The notes under the pieces were generated by a model that saw only the letters and a list, made by a program, of their open reading frames with translations, searched no databases and had not been told where the DNA came from. Shown here one piece after another: positions 21,369 to 30,353 of a DNA stretch of 32,256 nucleotides (its first letter is position 1; the number at the start of each line of letters is the position of its first letter). Source of the stretch: Candidatus Woesearchaeota archaeon (lineage in GTDB: Archaea > Nanobdellota > Nanobdellia > SCGC-AAA011-G17 > GW2011-AR20); the NCBI GenBank assembly GCA_018302885.1, contig JAGVZC010000005.1, positions 1-32,256 on the forward strand. The letters run 5' to 3'. Position numbers and translations under genes: made by a program.

Positions 21369-21560
21369 TTATTTTTGTTGTTTTTTTACTAAATTGATAA
21401 TATAACCACTTATAACATTCCTTAATTTCTTAGAATTTATCTGTGCAATTTCATCAACTGCTTTCTTGTTTTTACTAAAATCCCTGCTAAATTTGCCTTT
21501 ATTCTTCTCATAAATCTTAACGCCAGTGGTTTTTACAAATGTTGTACGTATTCTACCCAT
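21369..21560 (-). CDS. rps17e: Small-subunit ribosomal protein eS17
   Basis: The 63-aa basic protein MGRIRTTFVKTTGVKIYEKN has the archaeal S17e start GRIRTTFVK. It continues with FSRDFSKNKKAVDEIAQINSKKLRNVISGYIINLVKK, whose K(L/V)RN.I.GYI is the family signature. It is a ribosomal protein specific to archaea and eukaryotes. A TATA-like GCTTAAATAG lies about 26 nt before the start. Alba exon 1 begins 17 nt after its stop, so they are probably transcribed together. Confidence 0.95.
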   Translation of the reverse strand: MGRIRTTFVKTTGVKIYEKNKGKFSRDFSKNKKAVDEIAQINSKKLRNVISGYIINLVKKQQK

Positions 21561-21583
21561 GATGATTTAAGCTTAGAATAAAG

Positions 21584-22471
21584 CTATTTAAGCTTTTCGA
21601 AGATTAAAAAATTCTCTTCAACATAATTTTGTGCCTTTTTTGTCAAATCTCCTGAAGATACAAAGTACAATGGCAATTTCTTTGACTCATTATGCGCTGT
21701 TATTAAATCAGAATCTGATATTTTTTTCTTATCCTTGAATTTTATGAAAATTTTGACTAATCCCAAGTCGGAATTCATTTCTCCCTTAAAATTTATCTCT
21801 TTCTTGTTTACCTGAAATTTGTCTGTAATATTAATTTTCTTCTCATTGAAGAAGTTTTCAAGTTCTCCCAAATCAATCTCTTTTTTTAGGACCTCCTGCT
21901 TCTCTTTTTTTGGTTTTTCAACTTTCTTTAATTTCTGAGGCTCTATCTTATCTTCATGTTCCTTTATTTCTGGTTCTTTTATTTCTGGTTCTGCTTTTTC
22001 CGGCTCTATTTTCTTTTCTTCCACTATTCCAAGAATCTTTTTTATAATGGATTCAGCTTCGCTGTCTGAAGTCAAATACCATTTCCAGAATATCTCTCCA
22101 CTTGTTAAATTAAGCATAACTGCAAAATCCTTTAATTCTCTCAGAGCAACTCTCTGCCAAGGCTCCAGTTCATTATCCTTCAAAATAACATTCTTTTTTA
22201 AAAGATCGTAAGCTCTTTTGTAAATTTCCTTTAGGTGAGGGTATAAAACCTGCGACAGTTTATATTCCTGCCCTTGAATATAATATACAGGAGATCCACC
22301 AATTTTTGCAGTACTTATAAAAATTTTTTTATTTGCAATAAGTTCAGAGAGAACCGCACCAGAAAAAATCATATTTTCATTTATTTGCTTTGAAATCTGC
22401 ACGGGCAATGAAGGGCCGTTTCTTTGAATAAAAGACAATATTTTAGATTTTATTTCCGGAACATTTGGCAT
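21584..22471 (-). CDS. Winged-helix protein with a restriction-fold-like C-terminal domain, unknown role
   Basis: The 295-aa protein has three parts. Residues 1-70 look like a winged helix (KSKILSFIQRNGPSLPVQISKQINENMIFSGAVLSELIANKKI). A helical segment (80-150) is followed by a long Lys/Glu/Pro-rich linker with EPEIKEPEIKEHEDK (about 150-205). The C-terminal ~90 residues (...LVKIFIKFKDKKKISDSDLITAHNESKKLPLYFVSSGDLTKKAQNYVEEN) resemble the restriction-endonuclease-like fold of Mrr-type proteins, with VSSGDLTKKAQNYV in the place of the usual TTGxFTxxA strand. No full D-(D/E)xK active site is clear. Its start lies 45 nt after the EndA stop. The pairing suggests, but does not prove, a role in RNA or DNA processing. 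Confidence 0.7.
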   Translation of the reverse strand: MPNVPEIKSKILSFIQRNGPSLPVQISKQINENMIFSGAVLSELIANKKIFISTAKIGGSPVYYIQGQEYKLSQVLYPHLKEIYKRAYDLLKKNVILKDNELEPWQRVALRELKDFAVMLNLTSGEIFWKWYLTSDSEAESIIKKILGIVEEKKIEPEKAEPEIKEPEIKEHEDKIEPQKLKKVEKPKKEKQEVLKKEIDLGELENFFNEKKINITDKFQVNKKEINFKGEMNSDLGLVKIFIKFKDKKKISDSDLITAHNESKKLPLYFVSSGDLTKKAQNYVEENFLIFEKLK

Positions 22472-22516
22472 AATCTCTTAGAATTTGTTTAATATAAAAG
22501 GATTATTGTAATTAAG

Positions 22517-23047
22517 TCAAGGTTTGGTCCAAGCCACATTATAATAGGTTACATCTGATTCTGAATCTACAATTCCAATAAGCAAACTTTTTCTTGTTGA
22601 ATGAGCTACCCTGTTCATTGCACTGAAAGAATGCCATGTTAATCCTTTTGATTCTGAAACTGGAAATAAAATCCATTTTGCATGATCTTCTCCAGGCTTG
22701 ACCCCCCTGTCATAAACCCTGAAATCAGCCCCAAATTTCAATGCTGTTTTTACAATATACCCCCTGTTTCTCATATCCCTGAAAACAATATATCTTTCCA
22801 AAAAATTCTTTTCCTTTTTTGAAGCTTCCCTCATAAATTCATCTTTTTTGATTGATTTTTTTTCCTCTTTAACTGCTAATTTATTTTTTTCAATCAAGTA
22901 AAGGGCCTCAACCAGCATATATTGTATTTTATTATCGATTATTTCACCAAATCTTGATTTAGAATAAAGCTCTTTAGCCTGCCCTTTATTTTCTGCAATT
23001 ACTATCTTACCCAAAAATGAAGCACTAATTTTCTTTTCTGAAACCAT
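22517..23047 (-). CDS. endA: tRNA-splicing endonuclease EndA
   Basis: The 176-aa protein has the archaeal EndA C-terminal nuclease domain with its full catalytic triad. Tyr112 is in DFRVYDRG, His122 in EDHAKW, and Lys153 in HSTRKSLLIG. The end VTYYNVAW is typical. Spacing equals that of the homotetrameric 179-aa Methanocaldococcus enzyme, so it is of the short alpha4 type. EndA cuts bulge-helix-bulge structures in pre-tRNA and some mRNAs. Homotetramers prefer strict BHB folds: the tRNA-Pro intron here is strict, the alba one is relaxed. It lies 1.2 kb from alba on the same strand. Confidence 0.96.
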   Translation of the reverse strand: MVSEKKISASFLGKIVIAENKGQAKELYSKSRFGEIIDNKIQYMLVEALYLIEKNKLAVKEEKKSIKKDEFMREASKKEKNFLERYIVFRDMRNRGYIVKTALKFGADFRVYDRGVKPGEDHAKWILFPVSESKGLTWHSFSAMNRVAHSTRKSLLIGIVDSESDVTYYNVAWTKP

Positions 23048-23095
23048 GCTCTAAATAAAGAAAAGTTATTTAAAATAGTTTTGGTTCAGAATATT

Positions 23096-23431
23096 ATGAA
23101 ACCAAATCTACACCATATTCATAATAGAAAAATTTCAAGCAAAGTATTAAAAAAATACCCCAATAAAAATAAATACATAAGGTTTCTTGATAAAATTATT
23201 CTCGCAGTTGCAGTTATAGGTCCTGCATTAACAATACCGCAAATATTCAAGATATTCTATTATCAGAATGCAGAAGGGGTTTCAATCACAACCTGGTCTC
23301 TTTATGTCTTATTTGACATACCATGGATAATCTACGGGATTGTCCATAAAGAAAAACCGATAACCATTGCATATGCCTTTTGGATTTTGACTGGATTAAC
23401 AGTCGTTCTAGGAATTTTGATGTATGGATAA
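23096..23431 (+). CDS. SemiSWEET/PQ-loop family membrane protein
   Basis: This 111-aa protein has a basic N-terminal tail (~30 residues) and three membrane helices. It contains the PQ-loop motif GPALTIPQIFKIF, then NAEGVSITTWSLYVLFDIPWIIYG and a final helix ITIAYAFWILTGLTVVLGILM. SemiSWEETs dimerise to move sugars or similar solutes. The start at the ATG (23096) is preferred over a TTG at 23081 because a TATA-like TTATTTAAAATAG is centred about 26 nt before it, fitting a leaderless mRNA. It is divergent from endA. Confidence 0.88.
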   Translation: MKPNLHHIHNRKISSKVLKKYPNKNKYIRFLDKIILAVAVIGPALTIPQIFKIFYYQNAEGVSITTWSLYVLFDIPWIIYGIVHKEKPITIAYAFWILTGLTVVLGILMYG

Positions 23432-23471
23432 TTAACGAAAGTTTCTTAAAATACTTTTCATTATTAAAATA

Positions 23472-24356
23472 ATGGAAATTATATTTTTGGGGACATCCGG
23501 AATGCACCCCACAAAGGAGAGAAATTTATTCAGTGTTTTAGTCAGATATAAATCTGAGAATATTCTGATAGATTGCGGTGAAGGAACACAAAGGCAAATG
23601 AGAATTATCGGACTCAAGACTCCAAAAATAAGCAGAATATTTCTAACGCATTTGCATGGAGATCATATTAACGGATTGCCGGGATTAATACAGAATTTAC
23701 AGGCCAATCAATATTCAAAAGGACTTGACATTTATGGTCCCACAGGAACAAGGGAATTGATGAAGCACATTTTAGAGATTACAAGATTTCGGATAAAAAT
23801 AAATGTTCATGAGATAGTATCGGGCGTTGTTTACAAAGATGAAGATTTTCATGTTGAGGCAATTGAATTAAAACATTCAATTAAAGTTTACGGCTATAGC
23901 ATAATTGAAAATGATAAAAGAAGAATCAATCTGGATTATCTTAAAAAATTCAATTTAAAGAAACATATTTTGCTTGGTGACCTGCAAAAAGGAAAAGACA
24001 TTGTTTACGAAGGTAAAAAAATAAAGGCAAAGGATGCAACAATTCTGGTTAAAGGCAAGAAATTAACATTAATTACAGACACTGTTTATTGTGACAATTG
24101 CGTTAAATTAAGCAAGGATGCTGATTTATTGGTTAGCGAGTGCACCTACAGCGATAAACTGAAAGATTTGGCAAAAGAAAGAAAACACTTGACTGCTGTC
24201 GATGCTGCTACAATTGCAAAAAAAGCAAAAGTAAAGAAACTAATAATAACTCATTTCTCACAAAGATACAACGACCTTAGTATTTTGTTAAAAGAAGCAA
24301 ATAAAGTTTTCAAGAATACTTATGTTGCAAAAGATTTCATGAAAATAAAAATTTAA
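23472..24356 (+). CDS. rnz: Ribonuclease Z
   Basis: The 294-aa metallo-beta-lactamase-fold enzyme removes the 3' trailer of pre-tRNA. It has the start MEIIFLGTSGMHPTKERN, zinc motif THLHGDH (H60, H62, D64, H65), DCGEGTQRQ, the KHLTAVDAA motif near the end, and ITHFSQRY. Length is normal for the short (RNase ZS) form. Both tRNAs in the window lack encoded CCA, so their 3' ends would need this cut and a CCA-adding enzyme. It is a single-gene unit, 40 nt after the SemiSWEET gene. Confidence 0.97.
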   Translation: MEIIFLGTSGMHPTKERNLFSVLVRYKSENILIDCGEGTQRQMRIIGLKTPKISRIFLTHLHGDHINGLPGLIQNLQANQYSKGLDIYGPTGTRELMKHILEITRFRIKINVHEIVSGVVYKDEDFHVEAIELKHSIKVYGYSIIENDKRRINLDYLKKFNLKKHILLGDLQKGKDIVYEGKKIKAKDATILVKGKKLTLITDTVYCDNCVKLSKDADLLVSECTYSDKLKDLAKERKHLTAVDAATIAKKAKVKKLIITHFSQRYNDLSILLKEANKVFKNTYVAKDFMKIKI

Positions 24357-24358
24357 AA

Positions 24359-25288
24359 TTATTTTCCTTCAGCTTCCTCTATCTTTCTTTTTAGTTCCTT
24401 GTCCAATTTTAATTTTTTGAGCAATTCCTTGTATCTATTTCTTATTGTAACTTCTGTAACGCCTGCAACATCTGCAACCTCTCTCTGTGTCCTTTTTTCA
24501 TTGTTAATCAATGTTGCAACATACAAAGAAGCTGCTGCTATTCCTGTAGGTCCTCTTCCGGATGTCAATTCAGCTTTCTGCGCCTTTTCCAGAATTTCAA
24601 CTGCTCTGGTCTGTGTCTCAGGACTTAATTTCAAAGATGTAGCAAATCTTGGTATATAATCAACGGGATTGCTTGGCAATATTCTAATTCCCAACTCCCT
24701 TGTAATGAACCTATAAGTTCTTCCTATTTCCTTTTTGTCAATACCAGAAGCTTCAGATATCTCATCAAGAGTTCTTGGAACTTCATGTCTTCTGCATGAT
24801 GCATACAATGCCCCAGCAACAACAGACTCCATTGATCTCCCCCTTACAAGGCCTCTCTGAACTGCCATGGTATAAATTCTAGCTGCTTCCTCTTCAACTG
24901 CAGGAGGCAATTTTAAAAAATTAGAAACTCTTTTTAATTCAGCCAAAGCCAACTTCAGATTTCTTTCAATGGCTGTTGAAACCCTGTGCTGCCATTTTCT
25001 TAATCTGAAATATTTGTTCCTTTCCTTTGATTGTAACTGGTAAATATCCCCGCCAGCACCAATATCAGTACCTAAACCTCTATCAAATTTTGTGTAAGTC
25101 ATAGGAGCACCAGTTCTTCTTCTCTTTTCACCTTGCTGATTATCGAACTCTCTCCACTCTTGTGAGAAATCAATCATTCTTTCTTCAATAACAAATCCAC
25201 AATCTTTACAAATAACCTCTCCTTTGTCTTTATTGACTATCAGGTTGATAGAACCACACTCAGGGCACTTTTTTATATATTTTGACAA
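24359..25288 (-). CDS. tfb: Transcription initiation factor TFB
   Basis: The 309-aa protein starts with a zinc ribbon (CPEC 8-11, CKDC 27-30) and has the B-finger/linker (FDNQQGEKRRRTGAPMTYTKFDRGLGT). Two cyclin folds follow, with the recognition helix GVTEVTIRNRYKEL near the end. TFB recruits RNA polymerase to TBP at TATA boxes. The start codon is TTG at 25288, after a GGGGGGG tract; there is no in-frame ATG upstream before a stop. The 5' leader carries a perfect hairpin (25306-25320), so expression may be tuned. Confidence 0.96.
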   Translation of the reverse strand: MSKYIKKCPECGSINLIVNKDKGEVICKDCGFVIEERMIDFSQEWREFDNQQGEKRRRTGAPMTYTKFDRGLGTDIGAGGDIYQLQSKERNKYFRLRKWQHRVSTAIERNLKLALAELKRVSNFLKLPPAVEEEAARIYTMAVQRGLVRGRSMESVVAGALYASCRRHEVPRTLDEISEASGIDKKEIGRTYRFITRELGIRILPSNPVDYIPRFATSLKLSPETQTRAVEILEKAQKAELTSGRGPTGIAAASLYVATLINNEKRTQREVADVAGVTEVTIRNRYKELLKKLKLDKELKRKIEEAEGK

Positions 25289-25305
25289 TTTTACCCCCCC
25301 ATGAT

Positions 25306-25320
25306 AGAGTCAGAGACTCT
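25306..25320. promoter_or_regulatory. Perfect inverted repeat in the tfb leader
   Basis: AGAGTC-AGA-GACTCT is a 6-bp perfect hairpin with a 3-base loop, located 18 nt before the TTG start and just upstream of the G7 ribosome-binding tract on the minus strand. It could be an operator or an RNA hairpin limiting translation. Confidence 0.5.
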
Positions 25321-25350
25321 GATAATATTTAAATAAGTTTATTGGTTTGC

Positions 25351-25359
25351 ATATATAAA
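25351..25359 (-). promoter_or_regulatory. Candidate TATA box of tfb
   Basis: The minus-strand TTTATATAT sits within a GGTTT...AAACC inverted repeat (25344-25361). A start site near 25328 would place the hairpin at 25306-25320 in the 5' leader. A second TATA-like site (CTTATTTAAATAT) lies at 25325-25337. Confidence 0.45.
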
Positions 25360-25445
25360 CCTTTTGGTTATTGTGCAGATTTTCTTAAAATTTATAAAGG
25401 AAACCTTAATTTCGTGTGGAGCGACAAAGTCCATAAAATAGGATT

Positions 25446-25991
25446 TTAGAGAAATTTAAAATAAGAAATAATCTTCTTAAAATTAGCCTCTGTCTGATTT
25501 TTCTTGTATTGCTTTAGCAATTTTATCAGCTCTTTTTTATTAATCCTGTATTTTGCAATGTCCAAAACTTTCTTTGACATCAAAAACTGGCAGAATTGCG
25601 TTACATTCTTTGGTTTTTGTGTTTTGTAAACCCTCTCAAAGTCAATCATAACAGGTTTTCTATTATTAATTATTATGTGCTTGTAGGGGTTATGCATTTC
25701 TAATTTATTCACTTTCAGCTTATCCATCATCCTGCACTGCTTCAGAACATCAATTATAATTGGCTTAGAATTATTTGATTTAAAATAATCAAGAATAAAA
25801 TCCCCTTTTATAAATTTATATTTGAAATAATTTTTTTTTACTTCAATCAGTTTCGGACCAATGCCATATTTATTAAGTATTTTCAGCCATGAAGACTCAT
25901 TCTTCACCCTTTTAGGAAGTGACTTTTTTATTGCTGTATTTCCTTCGACGTATATTTTTCCTCTTTTGCCTTTTGTTAAATATCTAAACAT
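25446..25991 (-). CDS. Small predicted Ser/Thr protein kinase (COG2112-like)
   Basis: The 181-aa protein has a minimal kinase fold. A glycine-containing KGKRGKIYVEGNTAIKKSLPK holds the ATP-site lysine, ESSWLKILNKYGIGPKLIEV is the alpha-C region, and HNPYKHIIINNRKPVMIDFERV is the catalytic and metal-binding segment. DFE replaces the usual DFG, as in RIO/Bud32-like families. The small size matches the archaeal predicted kinases of the COG2112 kind. Substrates are unknown. It is upstream of tfb on the same strand, with a 157-nt gap, and divergent from the surface-protein operon (48-nt shared promoter region). Confidence 0.8.
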   Translation of the reverse strand: MFRYLTKGKRGKIYVEGNTAIKKSLPKRVKNESSWLKILNKYGIGPKLIEVKKNYFKYKFIKGDFILDYFKSNNSKPIIIDVLKQCRMMDKLKVNKLEMHNPYKHIIINNRKPVMIDFERVYKTQKPKNVTQFCQFLMSKKVLDIAKYRINKKELIKLLKQYKKNQTEANFKKIISYFKFL

Positions 25992-26039
25992 ACTGCAAAT
26001 AAAGAAAAGGTTTTTAAATAATTTACCTATTGTATATAC

Positions 26040-27746
26040 ATGAAGAGGCTTGTCTTTTTGATTGTATTTTTATTAATGATAGGAAGTGTTAGTGCTGAAT
26101 TCAATCAGCAAAATGCAGTTAACTGGCTGAATTCAAACATTCAGTGGAGCAGGGCTACAATTGAAGAAATTGCGTTCTCTGCAATGGCTTTGGATTCTCA
26201 GGAAGGTGCAAACCAGTTGAAAGTCAATAAAATGGATGCTTCAGGATGTTTTCCAAAGAACAACTGCAATTCAAAGGATACTGCACTGGCAACATTAGCC
26301 CTTTCTTCAAACAGCGAATCAATTGCTGATCAATTAACATATCTGGAAGATAGTTTAACAAGTGCACCATTGGATGAATCAGAATGGAGAATTCAGGTTG
26401 TAACCAATACTGCAGGAACATGTACGGTTGGTTATGAGGGTGGGACATATTCATTGAATTTTGATGAGGAAGGAAAATTGGCTGATGGAAGTTCCTGGGT
26501 AAGCTTTAGTACCTTTCCTAATTTCAACTTTGATCGGGCTGTTGAAGAAATAAACGTGGATTGCAATGATCTTGATTATGTTCAGAAAATTTCAATAGTA
26601 AAAGTACAGGGGAATACTTTCTACATAATTGATGAAAGTGATTCAAAGAATGCATTATTTGAAATGGAAAATGGATGTTATGCTACAAATAAAGACAGCA
26701 ATACATGCGATGCTGATTCCTCATTCTATATTTCATGGGTGTTGAACAAATTAGGAAAAAGCATTACAACACAAAATTATCTTGAAGATGAGGCAAACAG
26801 CATTTTGTACAATGCAATGTTAACAGACATAGATAACTCAAAATCCTCAAGCTTGGTTGGAATGAAAAGCCAGGATAATTCTTTTGAAAATAAAATTTAC
26901 ACAACTTCCTTTGCAGTTAATGCACTGAAAAACAGCATTTACAGTACAGAAAGAGACAATTCAATAACATGGATTGAAAGCAAGCAAAATGAAAATACAG
27001 GAAAAATAGGAGATAATCTGATTGACACTGCAGCTGCATTATATTTGATTTATAGCGATGTTATTTATTCCGGAGGAGAAGATGAAGGAGAGCAAACAAC
27101 ATGCGTGACTGACTTTGACTGCGCTAACAATGAAGAATGCATAAACGGAATATGCCAGGCAATAGCACAGCAATGTACAAATGACGGAATATGCACTGAA
27201 TCTGAATATTCAACAGGAAATTGCGTTGATTGTTATGGCTGCGGCGACAAATACTGCAGTCCTCTTGAAAATGAATTCAGCTGCCCTTCTGACTGCGCTG
27301 AAGAAGAGATTATATGTAATGATGATGGCTTCTGTGATACCAGCGAGAGTGAATTTAACTGCCCAAATGACTGTCCAGCAACAAGCACAGGAGAGCAAGA
27401 AGAGGACAGATGCGGGAATGGCGTATGCGAATTAACATACGGCGAAGATGAGTTTACATGCTCCATTGATTGTGAACCAGAGAAAAAAGCAAGCTTGCTG
27501 TGGCTATGGTTAATTATAATAATTTTAATAATTGGCGGAGCAGCATTCTTTGTATTAACAAAAATGAAAAAAGGAAAAGGGGGGAATGAAAGACCTTCCT
27601 ACCTGCAAAATCAGAAAATTACCCCACAATATCCTTCAAGAAAAACAACCGTTGGTGACATAAAATCTTCAAGGGATCAAACAGTAGAGAGTGAACTTGA
27701 CAAGTCAATAAGCGAGGCAAGGGAATTGCTGAAAAGGAAGAAATAA
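26040..27746 (+). CDS. Membrane-anchored surface protein with toroid-like and Cys-rich repeats
   Basis: The 568-aa protein has a signal peptide (residues 1-19, ending SVSA). A region of helical repeats (about 20-340) resembles the prenyltransferase/terpenoid-cyclase alpha-toroid and includes GCFPKNNCNSKDTALATLAL. Then comes a Cys-rich region (about 350-478) with four or five CxxxxxC repeats such as NDGFCDTSESEFNCPNDC and GNGVCELTYGEDEFTCSIDC. One membrane helix (484-507) and a basic cytoplasmic tail close it. Disulfides are likely outside the cell. The paralogue follows directly. The acidic repeats could bind calcium. The ligand is unknown. Confidence 0.85.
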   Translation: MKRLVFLIVFLLMIGSVSAEFNQQNAVNWLNSNIQWSRATIEEIAFSAMALDSQEGANQLKVNKMDASGCFPKNNCNSKDTALATLALSSNSESIADQLTYLEDSLTSAPLDESEWRIQVVTNTAGTCTVGYEGGTYSLNFDEEGKLADGSSWVSFSTFPNFNFDRAVEEINVDCNDLDYVQKISIVKVQGNTFYIIDESDSKNALFEMENGCYATNKDSNTCDADSSFYISWVLNKLGKSITTQNYLEDEANSILYNAMLTDIDNSKSSSLVGMKSQDNSFENKIYTTSFAVNALKNSIYSTERDNSITWIESKQNENTGKIGDNLIDTAAALYLIYSDVIYSGGEDEGEQTTCVTDFDCANNEECINGICQAIAQQCTNDGICTESEYSTGNCVDCYGCGDKYCSPLENEFSCPSDCAEEEIICNDDGFCDTSESEFNCPNDCPATSTGEQEEDRCGNGVCELTYGEDEFTCSIDCEPEKKASLLWLWLIIIILIIGGAAFFVLTKMKKGKGGNERPSYLQNQKITPQYPSRKTTVGDIKSSRDQTVESELDKSISEARELLKRKK

Positions 27747-27780
27747 AAACCCTTTTATATTTCTGATAATTTAAGATTTC

Positions 27781-29853
27781 ATGAAGAGGTTATCATATTT
27801 GTTTATTTTTTTAATAGTTTGTTTCAGTGTCTATGCTGCTGATATAAATATTTTAACTTACAGAGATGATTATAATCCATTGGAAACATTTCAGGCAGAG
27901 GTAATTTTAGACAGTGAACCTGCAAGTGAATTAACTAATCTAAATTTTGAATTTTCAAAAGACAGTCAGATAGGAATTCTGTTATTTCTTGAAAAGATAA
28001 GCGACAAGCATTACTTTGTCTATTTTAACATTCCTGATGTCAATAAAGGTGAATACAAATTCAAAGTAAAAAATATAAATGTCATAGAGAATGGAATCCT
28101 GAAGAGAATTTCTGCAGAAAAAACAGTTAATGTTCTGGAAGCAAACAGCGGTTTTGAGTATTTATTAAATCATCAGAACATTGACGGAAGTTTTGGCAAT
28201 GTTATGGAAACCTCTTTGTCTTCATTGGCATTAAAAAACATCGATTATGAAAAAGCAATTCTCGGGGTGAATTATTTATTGAACAACCAAGATCCAACCG
28301 GATGCTATCCAAAAAATAACTGCAATGTCAGGGATACTTCCTTTGCATTACTGGCTTTAAGCAAATTCAACCAGAATTACATAAAAACAAAAAACTGGCT
28401 GAAAGATGCAGGCAATAATTTTGATTTGGGGTTGTGGAATTTAAAATTAGAAGGCAATGCTGTCTGCGGGAATATCCAGCTGAATGGAGTATATAATTTA
28501 AACATAGAAGATAAAGAGACAAATATAACCTGCAACAATGCTGTTGATTTTACACTAACCCATAATTATCTCGGAAATACCCACACAATACACCAATATA
28601 GCGGAAATAATTTTTATTATTCAATTGAGGATTCAGGATGTTATGGATCAACATACAAGAGCAGCTGTGATTACATAAACAGCTTATATGCAAGTTGGGC
28701 ATTAGACAGCATAAATGAAGATTTTCCTCAGCAATATCTGGAAAACAACAAACTTGACAATCGAACAATAGATCACTCCATTGGCTATATATTAAACAAT
28801 GATAATGAAGATAAAGACTGGCTGTTAAACAATTATCTCAATGGCTACTGGAGCTACAGCTCTGCTTCATTATCCCAAACACCTGATTATTTCGTCAGTG
28901 CATTATCAGCATATGCTTTAAGGAATGAATTTTTATTTGAAGAGGCAAAAAATTACCTTGAAAGCAGAACACAGACAAGCATATTGAACTCTGGTTTGAT
29001 ATTATATCTCCTGTTTGATGATGAAATGAATCTTCCTTCAGTATCAATAACCCCCGGAATCTCAAATAAACTAAGGTCATTTAATCTTAAAATAAAAAAC
29101 AACAAAGAACCATTAAATATTTTTATAGAAGCACCAAACTCAAGCAGACTGCCATCAGAGATATACCTGCAAAATGAAGCGAATTACAATGTCAATATAA
29201 TTGAAAGTTTTGATATACTCATCAATTATGGAAATTTCTCATATACAATACCTGTAATAGCACAAAATGAAGAAGCAAGCGAAAGTCCATTGCTGCCACC
29301 TCCAAAAGATGCAATACAATTTATCAATGAAGACGTTGAGATATACCTAAATATTGATGAAAGCCCAAGTGATGAACTGGAATTAATCAACATGTGGGAT
29401 TTCAAAATAAATGATATAACCATTAATGTCACAGGGAATTTAAGGGATATTCTTGAAATTGAGCAGGATTACTTTGATTCAATTGAAAGCGGGAAAACAT
29501 TAAGGACTTCAATCATATTAAACAAAGATAAAAAACCAGTTTATCCAATATATGAGGGATATGTAATCATAAAATCCTCAAAGAATATTTTTGATTCAAT
29601 AAAATTTTCAGTTAATTTCGAAGTGGGGGATTATAAGCAGGAAGAAAGCATTGATAATAATGAGGAAACTGTAACATCCGATGAAGAACAATCAACAACA
29701 AGTGAAAAAACAAGCTCTGAAAAGAAAAGAAATCTCTGGTGGTTATGGACAATAATTATATTAATCATTGGGGTATTAATATTCATATTTTTCAGAAAGA
29801 GAAAAGAAGTAACCCAAAGCTTTGATGATTATGCAAAAAAAATAAAAAAATGA
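27781..29853 (+). CDS. Membrane-anchored surface protein with toroid-like domain, paralogue
   Basis: The 690-aa protein has a signal peptide (1-19, CFSVYA), an N-terminal beta domain (about 20-122), and then alpha-toroid-like repeats (about 123-400). These contain GFEYLLNHQNIDGSFGN and GCYPKNNCNVRDTSFALLAL, matching the repeat in the gene before. Two further beta/Ig-like domains follow (about 410-620), then an acidic Ser/Thr-rich stretch and a final membrane helix (652-671) with a basic tail. It lacks the Cys-rich repeats of its neighbour. The 34-nt gap and the overlap with the downstream peptidase suggest one operon. Confidence 0.85.
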   Translation: MKRLSYLFIFLIVCFSVYAADINILTYRDDYNPLETFQAEVILDSEPASELTNLNFEFSKDSQIGILLFLEKISDKHYFVYFNIPDVNKGEYKFKVKNINVIENGILKRISAEKTVNVLEANSGFEYLLNHQNIDGSFGNVMETSLSSLALKNIDYEKAILGVNYLLNNQDPTGCYPKNNCNVRDTSFALLALSKFNQNYIKTKNWLKDAGNNFDLGLWNLKLEGNAVCGNIQLNGVYNLNIEDKETNITCNNAVDFTLTHNYLGNTHTIHQYSGNNFYYSIEDSGCYGSTYKSSCDYINSLYASWALDSINEDFPQQYLENNKLDNRTIDHSIGYILNNDNEDKDWLLNNYLNGYWSYSSASLSQTPDYFVSALSAYALRNEFLFEEAKNYLESRTQTSILNSGLILYLLFDDEMNLPSVSITPGISNKLRSFNLKIKNNKEPLNIFIEAPNSSRLPSEIYLQNEANYNVNIIESFDILINYGNFSYTIPVIAQNEEASESPLLPPPKDAIQFINEDVEIYLNIDESPSDELELINMWDFKINDITINVTGNLRDILEIEQDYFDSIESGKTLRTSIILNKDKKPVYPIYEGYVIIKSSKNIFDSIKFSVNFEVGDYKQEESIDNNEETVTSDEEQSTTSEKTSSEKKRNLWWLWTIIILIIGVLIFIFFRKRKEVTQSFDDYAKKIKK

Positions 29854-30350
29854 TAAAAAAATTAATGATGGTTTTGCTTATGTTTTCCCTGATATTTCTA
29901 ATAATAGTTATATTCATTGATTCAAGCAACAATCCAGACTTGCAGAATCCGATAAATAAGGCAATTTACAAATTAATGACTGGCGAAAAATTAAGCCCGG
30001 CAGACCATATAAAAGAAGACCAGATAAGGATTGAAGATGATCAGGTGATAATAACCATAAGAAATGCAAAAATAGCAAGGTTTGCAGATACAAATTCAAT
30101 GGATCCTTTATTGGACGAGGAAAGCAACGCCATTCAGATAGTACCAAACTCACCTGACCAGATATATGTGGGTGATATAATAAGCTACACTTCAAAAAAT
30201 GGCGATATAATAATTCACAGGGTTGTCAAAATTGATGAGGACGAAGAAGGAATGTTTTATATAACTCAGGGTGATAACAATTCAAGCCCTGACAATGAAA
30301 AAATAAGGTTCTGGCAGGTTAGATTTATAACTGTCGGAATAATATACTAA
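29850..30350 (+). CDS. Signal peptidase I-like protein (S26)
   Basis: The 166-aa protein has one N-terminal membrane helix (about 4-23) and then an SPase core. The catalytic serine is in TNSMDPLL (S83), followed by VGDIISYTSKNGDIIIHRVVKID (H123, the archaeal general base) and GDNNSSPDNE (D142). Archaeal SPases use a Ser-His-(Asp) arrangement, as here. The family consensus SGSMxP is altered to TNSMDP. It overlaps the stop of the surface-protein gene by 4 nt and is a likely dedicated processing enzyme for this operon's secreted proteins. Confidence 0.85.
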   Translation: MIKKLMMVLLMFSLIFLIIVIFIDSSNNPDLQNPINKAIYKLMTGEKLSPADHIKEDQIRIEDDQVIITIRNAKIARFADTNSMDPLLDEESNAIQIVPNSPDQIYVGDIISYTSKNGDIIIHRVVKIDEDEEGMFYITQGDNNSSPDNEKIRFWQVRFITVGIIY

Positions 30351-30353
30351 AAA

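Noticed and set aside
25378..25445. Possible small RNA or operator between the kinase gene and tfb (TATA-like word, AAGG-AAA-CCTT, TGGA...TCCA)
   Set aside because: The repeats are only 4 bp, and no terminal helix or conserved RNA motif is visible.
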